Origin: Methylotenera sp.
GTDB lineage: Bacteria > Pseudomonadota > Gammaproteobacteria > Burkholderiales > Methylophilaceae
Assembly: GCF_029945535.1 (NCBI RefSeq)
Contig: NZ_JAQSCU010000010.1
Coordinates: forward strand, 62,001-126,000
Length of the DNA stretch: 64,000 nt
Direction of reading: 5' to 3'
Notes under the pieces: model-generated
Told to the model about the DNA's origin: nothing
Databases searched by the model: none
The model's input: the letters and a program-made list of their open reading frames with translations, nothing else
In this document: positions 39,654 through 49,831 of the stretch, one piece after another
Position numbering within the stretch: the stretch's first letter is position 1
Layout: every line of letters starts with the position of its first letter
Made by a program: the position numbers and the translations under genes

Positions 39654-39805
39654 GTGTTGATCTCAACTTTAGGCATTATTAAAACTGAGTTGTCATGCCG
39701 TTGTAAAGAAGATAAGCCACTATGTTTCAACGCTAGATTTGATATGAAAATTGATTACTAGTATTGACTGCGTCATTTTATAAACCTTGTTTGAAATGTT
39801 AATCC

Positions 39806-40891
39806 ATGAATAAAGTTGCACTTATCACCGGTATCACAGGCCAAGATGGCGCATATCTTGCAGAGTTCTTGCTAAAAAAAGGTTATGTTGTTCACGGCTT
39901 AAAACGTCGAGCATCCTTGTTTAACACAGATCGGATTGATCATCTTTATCAAGACCCGCATGTTTCAAACCGTAATCTTGTGTTGCATTTCGGCGACTTG
40001 ACTGATTCGACTAACCTTATTCGCATCGTTCAGCAAGTGCAGCCAGATGAGATTTATAACCTCGCTGCGATGAGCCATGTGGCAGTGAGTTTTGATACAC
40101 CTGAATATACTGCAAATGCCGACGGTATAGGTACTTTGCGCATTCTTGAGGCCATACGTATTCTCGGTCTTGAAAAGAAAACGCGTTTCTACCAAGCCTC
40201 AACCTCTGAGCTTTACGGACTCGTGCAGGAAATACCTCAGAAAGAGACTACTCCATTCTACCCACGTAGTCCGTATGCAGTGGCTAAGCTCTATGCGTAT
40301 TGGATTACCGTTAACTATCGTGAGGCGTATGGTATGTATGCATGTAATGGCATACTTTTTAACCATGAAAGTCCCATCCGTGGTGAAACGTTCGTTACTC
40401 GCAAAATCACCCGCGCGCTAGCACGGATTAAACTCAATTTACAAGATTGCCTGTATCTTGGCAATATGGACTCATTGCGAGATTGGGGCCATGCTAAAGA
40501 CTATGTTGAAATGCAATGGCTGATGCTACAACAGGAACAACCAGACGATTTTGTGATTGCTACTGGTGTGCAATACAGTGTGCGTGATTTTGTAAATGCC
40601 GCAGCCAAAGAGCTGGATATTAAAATTAACTGGCAAGGCGAAGGCGTCAATGAAACCGGCGCAGATGAGAATGGCAGAGTGATTATAAAAATTGACCCAC
40701 GCTACTTCCGCCCAACAGAAGTTGAAACTTTGTTAGGCGATCCTACTAAAGCAAAAGAAAAGTTAGGTTGGACTCCAAGAACTAGCTTTCAAGAGTTGGT
40801 TTCAGAAATGGTTAGAGAAGACTTGAAAAGCGCAGAACGTGATGAGTTAGTGAAAGAAAATGGTTACTCGGCCTATGATTATCATGAGTAA
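39806..40891 (+). CDS. gmd: GDP-mannose 4,6-dehydratase
   Basis: [75 protein letters not shown]. Confidence 0.97.
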   Translation: MNKVALITGITGQDGAYLAEFLLKKGYVVHGLKRRASLFNTDRIDHLYQDPHVSNRNLVLHFGDLTDSTNLIRIVQQVQPDEIYNLAAMSHVAVSFDTPEYTANADGIGTLRILEAIRILGLEKKTRFYQASTSELYGLVQEIPQKETTPFYPRSPYAVAKLYAYWITVNYREAYGMYACNGILFNHESPIRGETFVTRKITRALARIKLNLQDCLYLGNMDSLRDWGHAKDYVEMQWLMLQQEQPDDFVIATGVQYSVRDFVNAAAKELDIKINWQGEGVNETGADENGRVIIKIDPRYFRPTEVETLLGDPTKAKEKLGWTPRTSFQELVSEMVREDLKSAERDELVKENGYSAYDYHE

Positions 40892-40936
40892 CTTCAAGCA
40901 AATGCTCGAATTTTATTTGATGAAAATACTATCAAA

Positions 40937-42391
40937 ATGAATCTGCCTGAAAGAGTTGTTTCTTTGCAAGAGCTAATCACTAATAGCAATGTGCGCTTTG
41001 GTACCAGTGGCGCACGTGGTTTAGTTGTCGACATGACAGAAGATGTCTGTTTTGCTTATACATTAGCTTTTTTAGAAACAATACATATTGAGCCTCTAAG
41101 CAGCGTGGCATTGGCGATTGATTTGCGCCCAAGTAGTCCTCGCATAGCCTCAGTTTGTGCAGCTGCAATTGAATATGCTGGATTTACAGTCGATTTTTGT
41201 GGTGATATTCCTACACCTGCATTGGCTTTTTATGCACAGCAACAAGGTACTCCTGCCATGATGATTACCGGTAGTCATATTCCTTTTGACAGAAATGGCA
41301 TTAAATTTTACGGCCTTTCAGGTGAAATCACTAAAGACGACGAGGTGAACATTAGTCAGGCCGTCATTCGTTTACCTCAAGTTATTCATACTATTGTTTT
41401 GGCTGATGTGCATATGGCCGCTCGTCAAATGTATATTAACCGCTATCTTGATTATTTTGAGCCGCGATGCTTGGCGGGAATGCAACTTGGATTTTATGAG
41501 CATTCCAGCGTCGCACGTGATTTGTTGCGAGAGATTCTCGAAGCGCTTGGCGCTGAAGTTACATCGCTAAATAGAACGAATGAATTTATGCCTATTGATA
41601 CCGAAGCAGTAGCAGAGGTCGATATAAAACGAGCGCATAAATGGGCGAGCGAACATACATTTGACGCCATCATTTCTACTGACGGTGATGCAGACCGGCC
41701 TCTTATTGCCGATGAACAAGGGCGATGGATGCGTGGTGACATTGTTGGACTGTTAAGTGCACATTTTCTTGGTGCTAAAGTAGTCGCCACCCCAATAAGT
41801 TGTAATACTGCCATTGAGACATGTGGTTTTTTCTCAAAAGTCATTAGAACTCGGATTGGCTCTCCTTATGTGATAGCAGGGATGGAGCAATTGCGTGAGT
41901 CTGGTTCAACTAGCATTGTAGGTTTTGAGGCCAATGGCGGCTTTTTACTTGGATCTAGTATGGTTAAAGATGGGCGAGTAATGGCACCGTTGAATACTCG
42001 AGATGCTTTATTGCCAATACTTTCTGTTCTTTCTATGGCAAAAGACAAGGGGTACAAGCTTTCAGAGCTATCGCAGGAGCTGCCCAATAGATTCACCGCG
42101 AGCGATAGATTGCAGTTATTCCCTTCTGATGTTTCACGTCAGTTGTTGTTAGAGCTTGCGGCTTCGACCACTGCTATTAATCGTTTACTTAAGACATTTG
42201 GTGGGAACGTCACTGAGTTAGATGAGACTGATGGGCTTCGTATTACGTTTGATAATGGCGAAATCGTACATTTTAGACCCTCTGGCAATGCGCCTGAGCT
42301 GCGTTGTTATGCTGAAGCAGAAAATGCGATACGTGCTCAGTATCTTGCGCGCACAGCACTCAAGCTCATACGAAAAAAAGCTGTCATTTAG
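40937..42391 (+). CDS. Phosphomannomutase
   Basis: TGSHIPFDRNGIKFY, STDGDADRPLI, GFEANGGFLLG, HFRPSGNAPELRCY. Confidence 0.92.
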   Translation: MNLPERVVSLQELITNSNVRFGTSGARGLVVDMTEDVCFAYTLAFLETIHIEPLSSVALAIDLRPSSPRIASVCAAAIEYAGFTVDFCGDIPTPALAFYAQQQGTPAMMITGSHIPFDRNGIKFYGLSGEITKDDEVNISQAVIRLPQVIHTIVLADVHMAARQMYINRYLDYFEPRCLAGMQLGFYEHSSVARDLLREILEALGAEVTSLNRTNEFMPIDTEAVAEVDIKRAHKWASEHTFDAIISTDGDADRPLIADEQGRWMRGDIVGLLSAHFLGAKVVATPISCNTAIETCGFFSKVIRTRIGSPYVIAGMEQLRESGSTSIVGFEANGGFLLGSSMVKDGRVMAPLNTRDALLPILSVLSMAKDKGYKLSELSQELPNRFTASDRLQLFPSDVSRQLLLELAASTTAINRLLKTFGGNVTELDETDGLRITFDNGEIVHFRPSGNAPELRCYAEAENAIRAQYLARTALKLIRKKAVI

Positions 42392-42424
42392 GCTGGTAAT
42401 TAACAGATTTTTTGAGATATTAAT

Positions 42425-43360
42425 ATGCAATTAGACGCTAAAATTTATATCGCAGGCCATCGTGGCATGGTGGGTTCTGCTATTTTAAGAAACCTAGAAG
42501 CTAAGGGATACAGCAATATTCTCACGCGCACTAGTCAAGAACTGGATTTGTTAGATCAAAACTTAGTATTTTCTTTTTTGCAAGAAGAGCAGCCAGACTA
42601 TATTTTTCTAGCAGCCGCAAAGGTTGGCGGCATATACGCGAACAATACTTACCGTGCTGATTTCATCTACCAAAATTTAGCCATCGAATCGAATTTGATT
42701 CATGGCGCGCATTTGGCAGGCGTAAAGCGCTTGTGCTTCTTAGGCTCTAGTTGCATCTATCCGCGTGACTGCCCTCAGCCAATTAAAGAAGAGTACTTAT
42801 TAACAGGCCCTTTAGAGCAAACCAACGAGCCTTATGCAATTGCTAAGATAGCTGGCATCAAACTTTGTGAAAGCTACAACCAGCAATACGGGCATCAGTT
42901 TGTTGCAGTGATGCCTACCAATCTTTATGGGCCAAACGATAATTATGATTTAGCGAATAGCCACGTTCTTCCAGCTTTGCTAAGAAAAGCGCATGAAGCC
43001 AAAGAGCGCGGCGATGCAGATTTGGTGATTTGGGGCACAGGCACGCCTAAACGTGAGTTTCTGTATGTGGATGATATGGCCGCAGCTTGTGTTTTCTTAA
43101 TGGAAAATGACATTAATGAAGGTTTGTTCAATGTTGGGACTGGAACAGACGTTACGATTCGTGAGTTGGCCGAAACCGTGATGGAGGTTGTGGGGTTTAA
43201 GGGTGGCGTTGTATTTGATGCAACTAAGCCTGATGGAACGCCACGCAAGCTACTTGATGTGAGTCGACTGAAAGACATTGGATGGCAGTCTAAGGTTAGC
43301 TTAAAAGAAGGGATTGCGCTGACTTATACAGAAGCTCCCTTTAGAAATCAGGGTGTGTAA
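42425..43360 (+). CDS. fcl: GDP-L-fucose synthase
   Basis: [57 protein letters not shown]. Confidence 0.96.
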   Translation: MQLDAKIYIAGHRGMVGSAILRNLEAKGYSNILTRTSQELDLLDQNLVFSFLQEEQPDYIFLAAAKVGGIYANNTYRADFIYQNLAIESNLIHGAHLAGVKRLCFLGSSCIYPRDCPQPIKEEYLLTGPLEQTNEPYAIAKIAGIKLCESYNQQYGHQFVAVMPTNLYGPNDNYDLANSHVLPALLRKAHEAKERGDADLVIWGTGTPKREFLYVDDMAAACVFLMENDINEGLFNVGTGTDVTIRELAETVMEVVGFKGGVVFDATKPDGTPRKLLDVSRLKDIGWQSKVSLKEGIALTYTEAPFRNQGV

Positions 43361-43403
43361 TGTTAACTACCAATCATTGTAAGCATGCTTGGGGAGTTTC
43401 TTA

Positions 43404-44309
43404 ATGAATACTCTATCCAAATCAAACTCTTTTCTCTCAAAAGCCCGCGAGATACACGCACATTTTTCTGCAAATAACAGTCTATGGTTGATGTTTGCAG
43501 GGTTGGCACTCATGTTTATACCCACACTTTGGAGCCTTATTGCGGGTAATGGTCTTTGGACTGATGATGAGCATTCTCACGGCCCGATTATTTTAAGTAT
43601 CTCACTTTGGTTACTTTGGACTCGGTGGAACGAAACTCCAGATTTAGAGCGTTATAAACCTGCACCAGCATTGGCATGGGCCTGTTTTTTGATTGCGGGA
43701 GCCTTATACATTCCTGGTAGGGCGCTAGATATCATCTATTTTGAAACAGGCGCGTTTGTTTGGGTGTTGACGGGTATCGTACTGATGTCTGGCGGGGTAG
43801 GGCTACTCAATAAGTTAAGGTTTCCACTGTTCTTTATGATTTTTATGATTCCGCTTCCAAACTCGCTGGTAGGCCCTATTACTAGTGCAATGAAGCTCGC
43901 TGTTTCAGCGGTGACTGTCAACGCACTTTCATGGGCCGGGTTACCTGTCGCCCGCAGTGGTGTTGTCATCTACTTGGGGCATTATCAGTTACTGGTTGCC
44001 GATGCCTGTGCTGGTATGCGCACTCTTTTTATGCTTGAAGCGCTAGGAATTTTATACCTTAATCTGGTGCACCATCACTCAATATTACGCAATATTGCGC
44101 TACCAATTCTAATTATCCCGATCTCTTTTACAGCTAACGTGATTCGTGTGATTGTTTTATCGCTCATTACCTATTACTGGGGCAATGCAGCTGGTCAAGG
44201 TTTCTTACACGGTTTTGCTGGAATGGTGTTGTTTGCCGCTGGCTTGTTGATGATGCTAGGTACGGATTCCCTATTGCGCCTTATTAGTAGGAGGTTCCAT
44301 GGCAGTTGA
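43404..44309 (+). CDS. xrtB: Exosortase B
   Basis: Exosortase catalytic residues in context: VADACAGMRTLFMLEALGILY (Cys), FTANVIRVIVLS (Arg), GFLHGFAGMVLF (His); multi-TM; EpsI follows. Confidence 0.93.
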   Translation: MNTLSKSNSFLSKAREIHAHFSANNSLWLMFAGLALMFIPTLWSLIAGNGLWTDDEHSHGPIILSISLWLLWTRWNETPDLERYKPAPALAWACFLIAGALYIPGRALDIIYFETGAFVWVLTGIVLMSGGVGLLNKLRFPLFFMIFMIPLPNSLVGPITSAMKLAVSAVTVNALSWAGLPVARSGVVIYLGHYQLLVADACAGMRTLFMLEALGILYLNLVHHHSILRNIALPILIIPISFTANVIRVIVLSLITYYWGNAAGQGFLHGFAGMVLFAAGLLMMLGTDSLLRLISRRFHGS

Positions 44310-45018
44310 GATGAGTATTAACGCAAGTCATAAGCCAAATATTCAGCATTGGCTAGCGGTACTTTTTATGGCGACTTGTGTTACTTTTGCATTTTGGTTA
44401 ACGCCTCATGCGACTTGGTTTGAGCACATCGGTAGCCCGCAGTTTGAGAATGTTGTGCCTAGACAGTTTGGTGATTGGGTTGAAGTTACCGATGTAGTGG
44501 GCAGTGCAATTGTCGACCCAGAACAGCAAGATGCGCTGAATAATCTCTATACGCAAATAGTTGGCCGTACTTATTTGCATAAGCCAAGCGGGAGGCAAGT
44601 GATGCTCTCAGTTGCTTATGGGGATAATCAAACTTTCTCTAAGCAATTACATCGCCCGGAGTCTTGTTACTCATCTCAAGGTTTTACGATTGATAACTTG
44701 CACGAAGAAGAGTTAAAGACATCAAGTTTCCCCATTAGCGTAAGGCGTATGACAGCGTCACGGAGTTCTACATTAGAGCAAGTGACTTATTTCATTCGTA
44801 TAGGTGACAAAGTCATCAGCGGCCCACCAAGTGCGCTCAATTATGCCCGTATGGGAATGGGGCTTAAAGGCTATATTGCAGATGGTTTGTTGTTTCGAGT
44901 TTCTGAAGTGTCGGATGATGCCAAACTATCAAATCAGCTTAATGATCAGTTTATCAATGACTTACTCAAAGAAATTTCTCCTGTGCAACAAGCCATTCTT
45001 ATCGGGCCAAGCCTTTGA
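44299..45018 (+). CDS. epsI: EpsI-family exosortase-associated protein
   Basis: YGDNQTFSKQLHRPESCYSSQGFTI motif; overlaps xrtB by 11 bp. Confidence 0.9.
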   Translation: MAVEMSINASHKPNIQHWLAVLFMATCVTFAFWLTPHATWFEHIGSPQFENVVPRQFGDWVEVTDVVGSAIVDPEQQDALNNLYTQIVGRTYLHKPSGRQVMLSVAYGDNQTFSKQLHRPESCYSSQGFTIDNLHEEELKTSSFPISVRRMTASRSSTLEQVTYFIRIGDKVISGPPSALNYARMGMGLKGYIADGLLFRVSEVSDDAKLSNQLNDQFINDLLKEISPVQQAILIGPSL

Positions 45019-45052
45019 GCATTTAGCGAAATGATTTTTAGAGAATATTATT

Positions 45053-46093
45053 GTGTGTTTTAAATCTAGTATTGTTATCGCGGCTGACTCATGGTTTGGT
45101 TCTACAACTTTTGGGGTTGCTCAAGGATTTCGCCGTTTAGGTTACGAAGTTGTACAGGTTAGTCAATCAATCTCTTTTGTTCAGGGCAGTTCTTTGACAG
45201 CTAGGTTACTTAATCGGCTTATTCAACCAATCAATGTTGCTTTATACAATAAAAAAATATTGAAAACAGTGGAGCAGTCAGACACTAGAGTTTTACTAAC
45301 TGTTAAAGGTAACCACATTAAAGCAAAAACGCTATCGACCCTTGCCTCGCGTGGCGTTAAAACGATTAATTATTATCCAGACTTTAGATTTAGTTACGAT
45401 AGCATTGATCAATCTACTTTTCCATTTTATTCATTATTTGTAACGACTAAGTCTTTTCAAGTAAAAGTATTAGAGAATATGTTGGGTAAAGATAAAGTTA
45501 GTTTTTTACATCATGGATATTGTCCTGATGTTCATTTGCCACCTGTACAAAATCCCTTAAGTCCAGAGCAAGTACCAGATGTGCTTTATATAGGCACTTA
45601 TACGGCTCACAAAGAAAAGTTATTTTCCGCACTAATAGAAAAGTGCCCAGAAATAAGTCTCAGAATTTATGGTGTTAATTGGGATAAATCTCGTTCAAAT
45701 GACTTATTGAGAGACTGCATTGTAGATCGTCCTGTGTATGGACTGAATTATGCGCAATTAGTGAATGCGGTAAAAATTAACTTAGCTGTTCATATGGGTG
45801 TTGCAGATGAAACAGGTTGGCAAGACTTGGTTTCAACACGTAGCTTTGAGTTACCAGCTTGCAGAGGATTTATGTTGCATGCTGATAACGCTGAAATCAG
45901 GCAGCTTTATGATGTAGGGCAAGAGATAGATGTATTCACTACGGTAGAAGATTTGGCAGAAAAAATACGTTTCTATTTGGCGCATGAAGAAAAAAGAGCT
46001 CAGATGGTCGAAAAAGCATATCTGCGTTGTGTGCCTGCTTATAGTTACGATCAGCGTGCCATTGAAATTGCGGCGTTAATTGAGCGTAAATAG
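45053..46093 (+). CDS. Glycosyltransferase (CgeB-like)
   Basis: VLYIGTYTAHKEKLFSALIEKCPEISLRIYGVNW; LVSTRSFELPACRGFMLHADNAEIRQLYDVGQEIDVF. GTG start. Confidence 0.82.
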   Translation: MCFKSSIVIAADSWFGSTTFGVAQGFRRLGYEVVQVSQSISFVQGSSLTARLLNRLIQPINVALYNKKILKTVEQSDTRVLLTVKGNHIKAKTLSTLASRGVKTINYYPDFRFSYDSIDQSTFPFYSLFVTTKSFQVKVLENMLGKDKVSFLHHGYCPDVHLPPVQNPLSPEQVPDVLYIGTYTAHKEKLFSALIEKCPEISLRIYGVNWDKSRSNDLLRDCIVDRPVYGLNYAQLVNAVKINLAVHMGVADETGWQDLVSTRSFELPACRGFMLHADNAEIRQLYDVGQEIDVFTTVEDLAEKIRFYLAHEEKRAQMVEKAYLRCVPAYSYDQRAIEIAALIERK

Positions 46094-46114
46094 CTGAATT
46101 ACGTAAACCTACAT

Positions 46115-47323
46115 ATGAATAATCCAGCAAAAAAAATTCGTGTAGCTATAGTTATATCTCATCCTATACAACATTTTGTGCATCTATATAAAGCGCTGGC
46201 TAAACAAGAAAGCATTCAGCTAAAGGTATTTTTTGCCTCTAAAATTGGCCTTAATTCATATTTTGATAAAGATATGGCAGTAGACATTAAATGGGCTACT
46301 GATTTGCTTGGTGGCTATGAGTATGAATTTTTATCTGAGGCAGACACGATAAAAGAGTCTGGTTTCTTGAACATTAATAACCCTAGCGTAATCTCTGCAT
46401 TAAAGAATTTTGCACCTGATGTTGTTCAATTGCATGGCTACGCGCAGTTAACGCTTTTGCGCGCTTTGCTTTGGTGTAATTTCAATAGAATACCAGTGTT
46501 ACTGTGGTCTGATAGCTCCTTGCTGTTTCGTCGTCCAGCTTTAAAGCAATTTCTAAAAGATATGACGTTGCCTGTATTGCTTAATCGATTTAGCGGAGTG
46601 CTGACAACAGGTGAAAACAATGCCGCTTACTACCTTAAATATGGCATGAAACCAAACGATATATTTCGATGCCCTTTTACCGTTGATGAGCCACGGTTAA
46701 ATGAGGCTAAAGTAAGTAAACTGGCATTGCGTGAGCAGCATCGTGCCAACTATAAAATTGCCAATGATGAAATAGTTCTATTATTTGTTGGAAAGCTAGC
46801 GCCTTGGAAACGACCACAAGACTTGCTAGAAGCTGTGAAAATTGCACAAGAAAGATTAGGCACAACTGCAAAGTTGCTAGCATTTTTTGCAGGCAACGGT
46901 GTTATGAAAGCGGAGCTAGAGGCGACTGCCAACACTAAAAGTATTCGTGCGGTTTTTGGAGGTTTTATCAACGTAGACGTTCTGCCATCCATTTATGCAA
47001 TGGCTGATGTGTTGATTTTTCCTTCTGAAAAAGAGCCTTATGGATTGTCTGCACGAGAAGCCATTTGTGTTGGCTTACCTCTGATTGTCAGTGATCAAAT
47101 CGGTTGTATAGGTGCTACCGATGCTGCGCGGCCAGACTTTAATGCACTAGTTTATCCAAGTTTAGATACTGATTCGCTTGCAAATAAAATAACCGCGCTG
47201 GCAGGTAAACCTGAACTATTTGCAAAAATGTCTCAGGCGTCATTGGAAGTTGCTTTTGATATGGCTGAATGCAAAAGCGTGGATGGATTCTTAAGTGCAG
47301 TGAGCTCTGTTGTTAGGCACTAA
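46115..47323 (+). CDS. Glycosyltransferase family 4
   Basis: LLFVGKLAPWKRPQDLLEAVKIAQ and FPSEKEPYGLSAREAICVGLPLIVSDQIGC. Confidence 0.88.
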   Translation: MNNPAKKIRVAIVISHPIQHFVHLYKALAKQESIQLKVFFASKIGLNSYFDKDMAVDIKWATDLLGGYEYEFLSEADTIKESGFLNINNPSVISALKNFAPDVVQLHGYAQLTLLRALLWCNFNRIPVLLWSDSSLLFRRPALKQFLKDMTLPVLLNRFSGVLTTGENNAAYYLKYGMKPNDIFRCPFTVDEPRLNEAKVSKLALREQHRANYKIANDEIVLLFVGKLAPWKRPQDLLEAVKIAQERLGTTAKLLAFFAGNGVMKAELEATANTKSIRAVFGGFINVDVLPSIYAMADVLIFPSEKEPYGLSAREAICVGLPLIVSDQIGCIGATDAARPDFNALVYPSLDTDSLANKITALAGKPELFAKMSQASLEVAFDMAECKSVDGFLSAVSSVVRH

Positions 47324-47387
47324 ACATGATGAGCGCATATAAAAACCTTACGTTAAATCAAAAGCAGCCTCTTAAGCTAGGTTGTCT

Positions 47388-48674
47388 ATGAGACGTAGAA
47401 TCATCGCAGGCATGGGAGCTAACTCATTTGGTTTAGCCATTACAATTGGCATACAGCTCTTATCATTACCTATTTTTCTGCATTATTGGGATACTTCAAC
47501 CTATGGTATTTGGATAATGTTGTCAGCGATTCCAGCTTACTTATCTATGGCTGATGCAGGCATGGTTGCGGCAGCTGGTAATCAGATGACCATGTCAATT
47601 GCACAGGGCAATGTAGTTGAGGCCAATAAAGTTTTTCAAAGTGCGCAGTTATTTATGACTATTGCATGCTCTGCTATTGCTATTGTTTTGTTTGCATTTG
47701 TGATGTTAGTGCCGTTACCTGGTTTAACAAACTTTGATCGTAAGATCGCTTTGATTGCACTATCTTTAGGTGTTTTATTGTCATTGTTTGCAGGTTTAAC
47801 AGAGACTGTGTATACGTCCACTAGTCGATATGCCACAGGTGCAATTTTAGGTAATCTAGTTCGTTTGGCAGAATGGTTTGGGTCTATGCTAGGTTTGGTA
47901 TTGTTAGGCAGTTTTGCTGGAGTTGCATTATCCAGCCTCACCGCTCGCCTGATATGTACAGTTTTCTTTATCTGGTATTCCACGCGTGGCAAGCATGGTC
48001 TTAAACTGGGATTTAGTTCAGCACAAAAGGCTGAAGTCATTGCTTTAGTTAAACCAGCAATATCATTTATGACTTTCCCTTTAGCTAATGCTTTTAGTTT
48101 TCAAGGGGTTACCTTGTTGGTTGGCGCTATGTTTGGCCCAGCGTTGGTGGCAATTTTTAATACATACAGAACAATTGCGCGTATCTCAGTGCAAATTACT
48201 GCCATATTTAGCGCAGCTGTGCGACCAGAGTTCTCTCGCCTTTTCGGATTGGGTGGAGCAGTCGCGGTAGAAGCCGTATTTCGCAGGTCAACGATGATTG
48301 GCGTACTCCAGGCGACAGGGATGAGCTTTGTACTATATTTTATATCGCCATGGTTGTTACAGTTATGGACTCACGACCATATTAAATTCGTACCAGATTT
48401 GATGCTTTTTATGCTTATTTATGCTGCAATCGGTGGTATTTGGCACGTGCCACGCAGCCTCTTAATGGCCATTAACCAGCCAATGAAAATCGCTCAGTGG
48501 TCTTTGGTTGTTGGCGTGCTTGTGATTGCTCTAGCCTGGTGGTTTGGACGGTATTGGATGCTGAATGGTGTAGCAATCGCTATGATTATTTCAGAGTTAC
48601 TGATCGCTTTGGTTGCAACTAGACTTGCATATGCTGCAATTTCTTACCAAACTCAAAGAAACGTGACAGCATGA
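47388..48674 (+). CDS. Polysaccharide flippase (Wzx/MATE-like)
   Basis: Multi-TM MOP-type protein, MRRRIIAGMGANSFGLAITIGIQLLSLPIFLHYWDTSTYGIWIMLSAIPAYLSMADAG; ATG 47388 preferred to TTG 47382. Confidence 0.87.
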   Translation: MRRRIIAGMGANSFGLAITIGIQLLSLPIFLHYWDTSTYGIWIMLSAIPAYLSMADAGMVAAAGNQMTMSIAQGNVVEANKVFQSAQLFMTIACSAIAIVLFAFVMLVPLPGLTNFDRKIALIALSLGVLLSLFAGLTETVYTSTSRYATGAILGNLVRLAEWFGSMLGLVLLGSFAGVALSSLTARLICTVFFIWYSTRGKHGLKLGFSSAQKAEVIALVKPAISFMTFPLANAFSFQGVTLLVGAMFGPALVAIFNTYRTIARISVQITAIFSAAVRPEFSRLFGLGGAVAVEAVFRRSTMIGVLQATGMSFVLYFISPWLLQLWTHDHIKFVPDLMLFMLIYAAIGGIWHVPRSLLMAINQPMKIAQWSLVVGVLVIALAWWFGRYWMLNGVAIAMIISELLIALVATRLAYAAISYQTQRNVTA

Positions 48675-49831
48675 AAGTCGCTATCTCAACATTAGGAAAA
48701 TATCATGCCTTTGATTTGGCGCGGGAGCTACATGCTAGAGGGGCATTAGAGTCAATTTTTACAGGGTATCCAAGTTTCAAGCTACGCAATGAGCAGTTGC
48801 CACAGCCTTCTATACATAGCTTTCCTTGGGTGCATGGTGCATACATGGCGCTCCCATGGAAAAATAGACTACCTGACTCAATGGTTCGCCAGTGGAAATA
48901 TGCTGCTGATATTACTTTTGGCAATTATGTAAGTCATCACTTACCAGATTGTGATTTATATGTAGGAATGTCTGGAACAGCACTTCTGGCTGGTAAAAAA
49001 GCACACCAAAAAGGCATGCGTTTTGTTTGTGATAGAGGTTCGGCGCATATCCGTGTACAAGACCAATTGCTGCGTGAAGAGCATGATTGCTGGGGATTAG
49101 CTTTTTCTGGCATAGATGAACGGACGATTGACCGTGAGGAGGCTGAGTATGCTGAGGCAGATATTGTCACCGTGCCATCTACCTTTGCTTTTAGATCATT
49201 TATAGAGCAAGGTGTACCTGCTAAAAAGTTAGCATTGCTACCTTATGGTGTGAATGTTGCACGCTTTCAGCCAGTAGCAGAGCCTGATGAAGGTCGATTC
49301 GATATTCTTTTTGTCGGAGCGATGAGTTTACAAAAAGGCGTTCAATACCTAGTTGAAGCTTATCTAAAAGTAATGCATCCAGCTAAATCTATTACTTTTG
49401 TAGGGGCGCCTTCGCCAGCTTTGATTTCACTTTTGAAAAGCCGAGGATTGTGGCCGTCTGATGCAAAAGTATTGGGACATGTGCCGCAATCTGAGCTTAA
49501 AAACATCATGAGTCGCAGTCACGTGTTGGTTCTACCAAGTATTCAAGATGGCTTTGGCATGGTGTTAGCACAAGCTATGGCATGCGCTTGCCCAATCATT
49601 GCGAGTAAACATACTGGTGCAGAAGAGCTAATGAGTGATGGTTGTGAAGGTTATATTGTGCCAATCCGTGATGCGCATGCGCTGGCTGAACGAATACAAA
49701 AATTAGCAGATTACCCAGAATTACGTGCATCCATGGCTGCGCAAGCCTTAAATAAAATTCATAAAATTGGTGGCTGGAGCACCTATGGTGAAAAGGCGAT
49801 GGCTATTTATGGTGAGGTGTTGCAGTCATGA
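48671..49831 (+). CDS. Glycosyltransferase family 4
   Basis: ILFVGAMSLQKGVQYLVEAYLKV; VLVLPSIQDGFGMVLAQAMACACPIIASKHTGAEEL. Confidence 0.9.
   Translation: MKVAISTLGKYHAFDLARELHARGALESIFTGYPSFKLRNEQLPQPSIHSFPWVHGAYMALPWKNRLPDSMVRQWKYAADITFGNYVSHHLPDCDLYVGMSGTALLAGKKAHQKGMRFVCDRGSAHIRVQDQLLREEHDCWGLAFSGIDERTIDREEAEYAEADIVTVPSTFAFRSFIEQGVPAKKLALLPYGVNVARFQPVAEPDEGRFDILFVGAMSLQKGVQYLVEAYLKVMHPAKSITFVGAPSPALISLLKSRGLWPSDAKVLGHVPQSELKNIMSRSHVLVLPSIQDGFGMVLAQAMACACPIIASKHTGAEELMSDGCEGYIVPIRDAHALAERIQKLADYPELRASMAAQALNKIHKIGGWSTYGEKAMAIYGEVLQS

Noticed and set aside
40146-40421. Alternate-frame ORF inside gmd
   Set aside because: Entirely within a highly conserved gmd CDS on the same strand; no independent support.
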